The notes beneath the pieces are model-generated. The model saw only the letters and a program-made list of their open reading frames with translations. It did not search any database and was not told where the DNA came from. DNA of 64,000 bases. It comes from Adineta steineri (taxonomy: Eukaryota > Rotifera > Eurotatoria > Adinetida > Adinetidae). The position numbers and the translations under genes are program-made. The stretch is taken from NCBI GenBank assembly GCA_905250115.1, contig CAJNOI010000016.1, positions 742,197 through 806,196 of the forward strand, given 5' to 3'. Of the stretch, positions 63,924 to 64,000 are shown piece by piece (position 1 is the first letter of the stretch; every line of letters begins with the position of its first letter).

Positions 63924-64000
63924 AGGGTGTGGGTGTGATGTGGGTGTAGTGTGGGTGTGGGTGGGTGTGGGTGTGAGGGTGTGGGTGGTTGTGGGTGTGG
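63924..64000 (+). repeat. TGTGGG-type repeat at the end of the window
   Basis: From AGGGTGTGGGTGTGATGTGG to the last base the sequence is made of GTGTGG/GTGGG units without interruption. It begins 64 bp after the LamG stop codon. It may be the left arm of another fold-back element or the start of telomeric repeat; the window ends before this can be decided. Confidence 0.8.

Overview
The window looks like nuclear DNA of a small invertebrate, most probably a bdelloid rotifer. The evidence is the strong AT bias, the many spliced animal genes with introns mostly of 45-70 nt ending in a T-rich tract plus AG, the several protein types I associate with bdelloid genomes, and the repeated TGTGGG-type (telomere-like) tracts. 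The assignment is an inference from these traits, not from a database search.

Positions 1 to about 33,900 form a conserved gene block. In order it holds the 3' part of a TBC1D5-like Rab GAP gene; about 4.8 kb of AT-rich sequence with no gene; an integrin alpha subunit gene of about 12 kb that carries a complete amine-type GPCR gene on the opposite strand inside a 5.3-kb intron; a tektin-family gene; glucosamine-6-phosphate deaminase (minus strand); carnitine palmitoyltransferase 2; the ER disulfide reductase DNAJC10/ERdj5; and a C2-domain protein. These genes are intact and could be spliced on paper with reading frame kept. Several start codons sit directly behind a splice-acceptor sequence, which fits a 5' UTR intron or spliced-leader trans-splicing.

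Positions 33,900 to 64,000 have a different character and resemble accessory or subtelomeric DNA. A block of about 2.8-3 kb occurs twice in the same orientation (about 34,855-37,860 and 55,127-57,930). Each copy contains the 5' end of a gene: upstream region, a tiny first exon, a membrane-anchor exon and a Thr/Ser/Pro linker exon ending in the same splice phase. The two copies are joined to different extracellular parts. The first leads to an FG-GAP/VCBS-type repeat that runs into an assembly gap, and the second to two LamG-like domains, a Cys-rich bacterial-looking motif and a PAN/Apple-like domain. Between them lies a gene whose three exons each encode a two-membrane-span, Cys-rich module; the three join in frame to a predicted protein of 1314 residues.

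The same half holds a family of short fold-back elements with TGTGGG/CCCACA arms, several MITE-like elements (one nested in another), a GC-rich fragment that looks bacterial, and at least two decayed genes. The last 75 bases are pure TGTGGG-like sequence with the G-rich strand pointing outward. No rRNA, tRNA or CRISPR array was seen.
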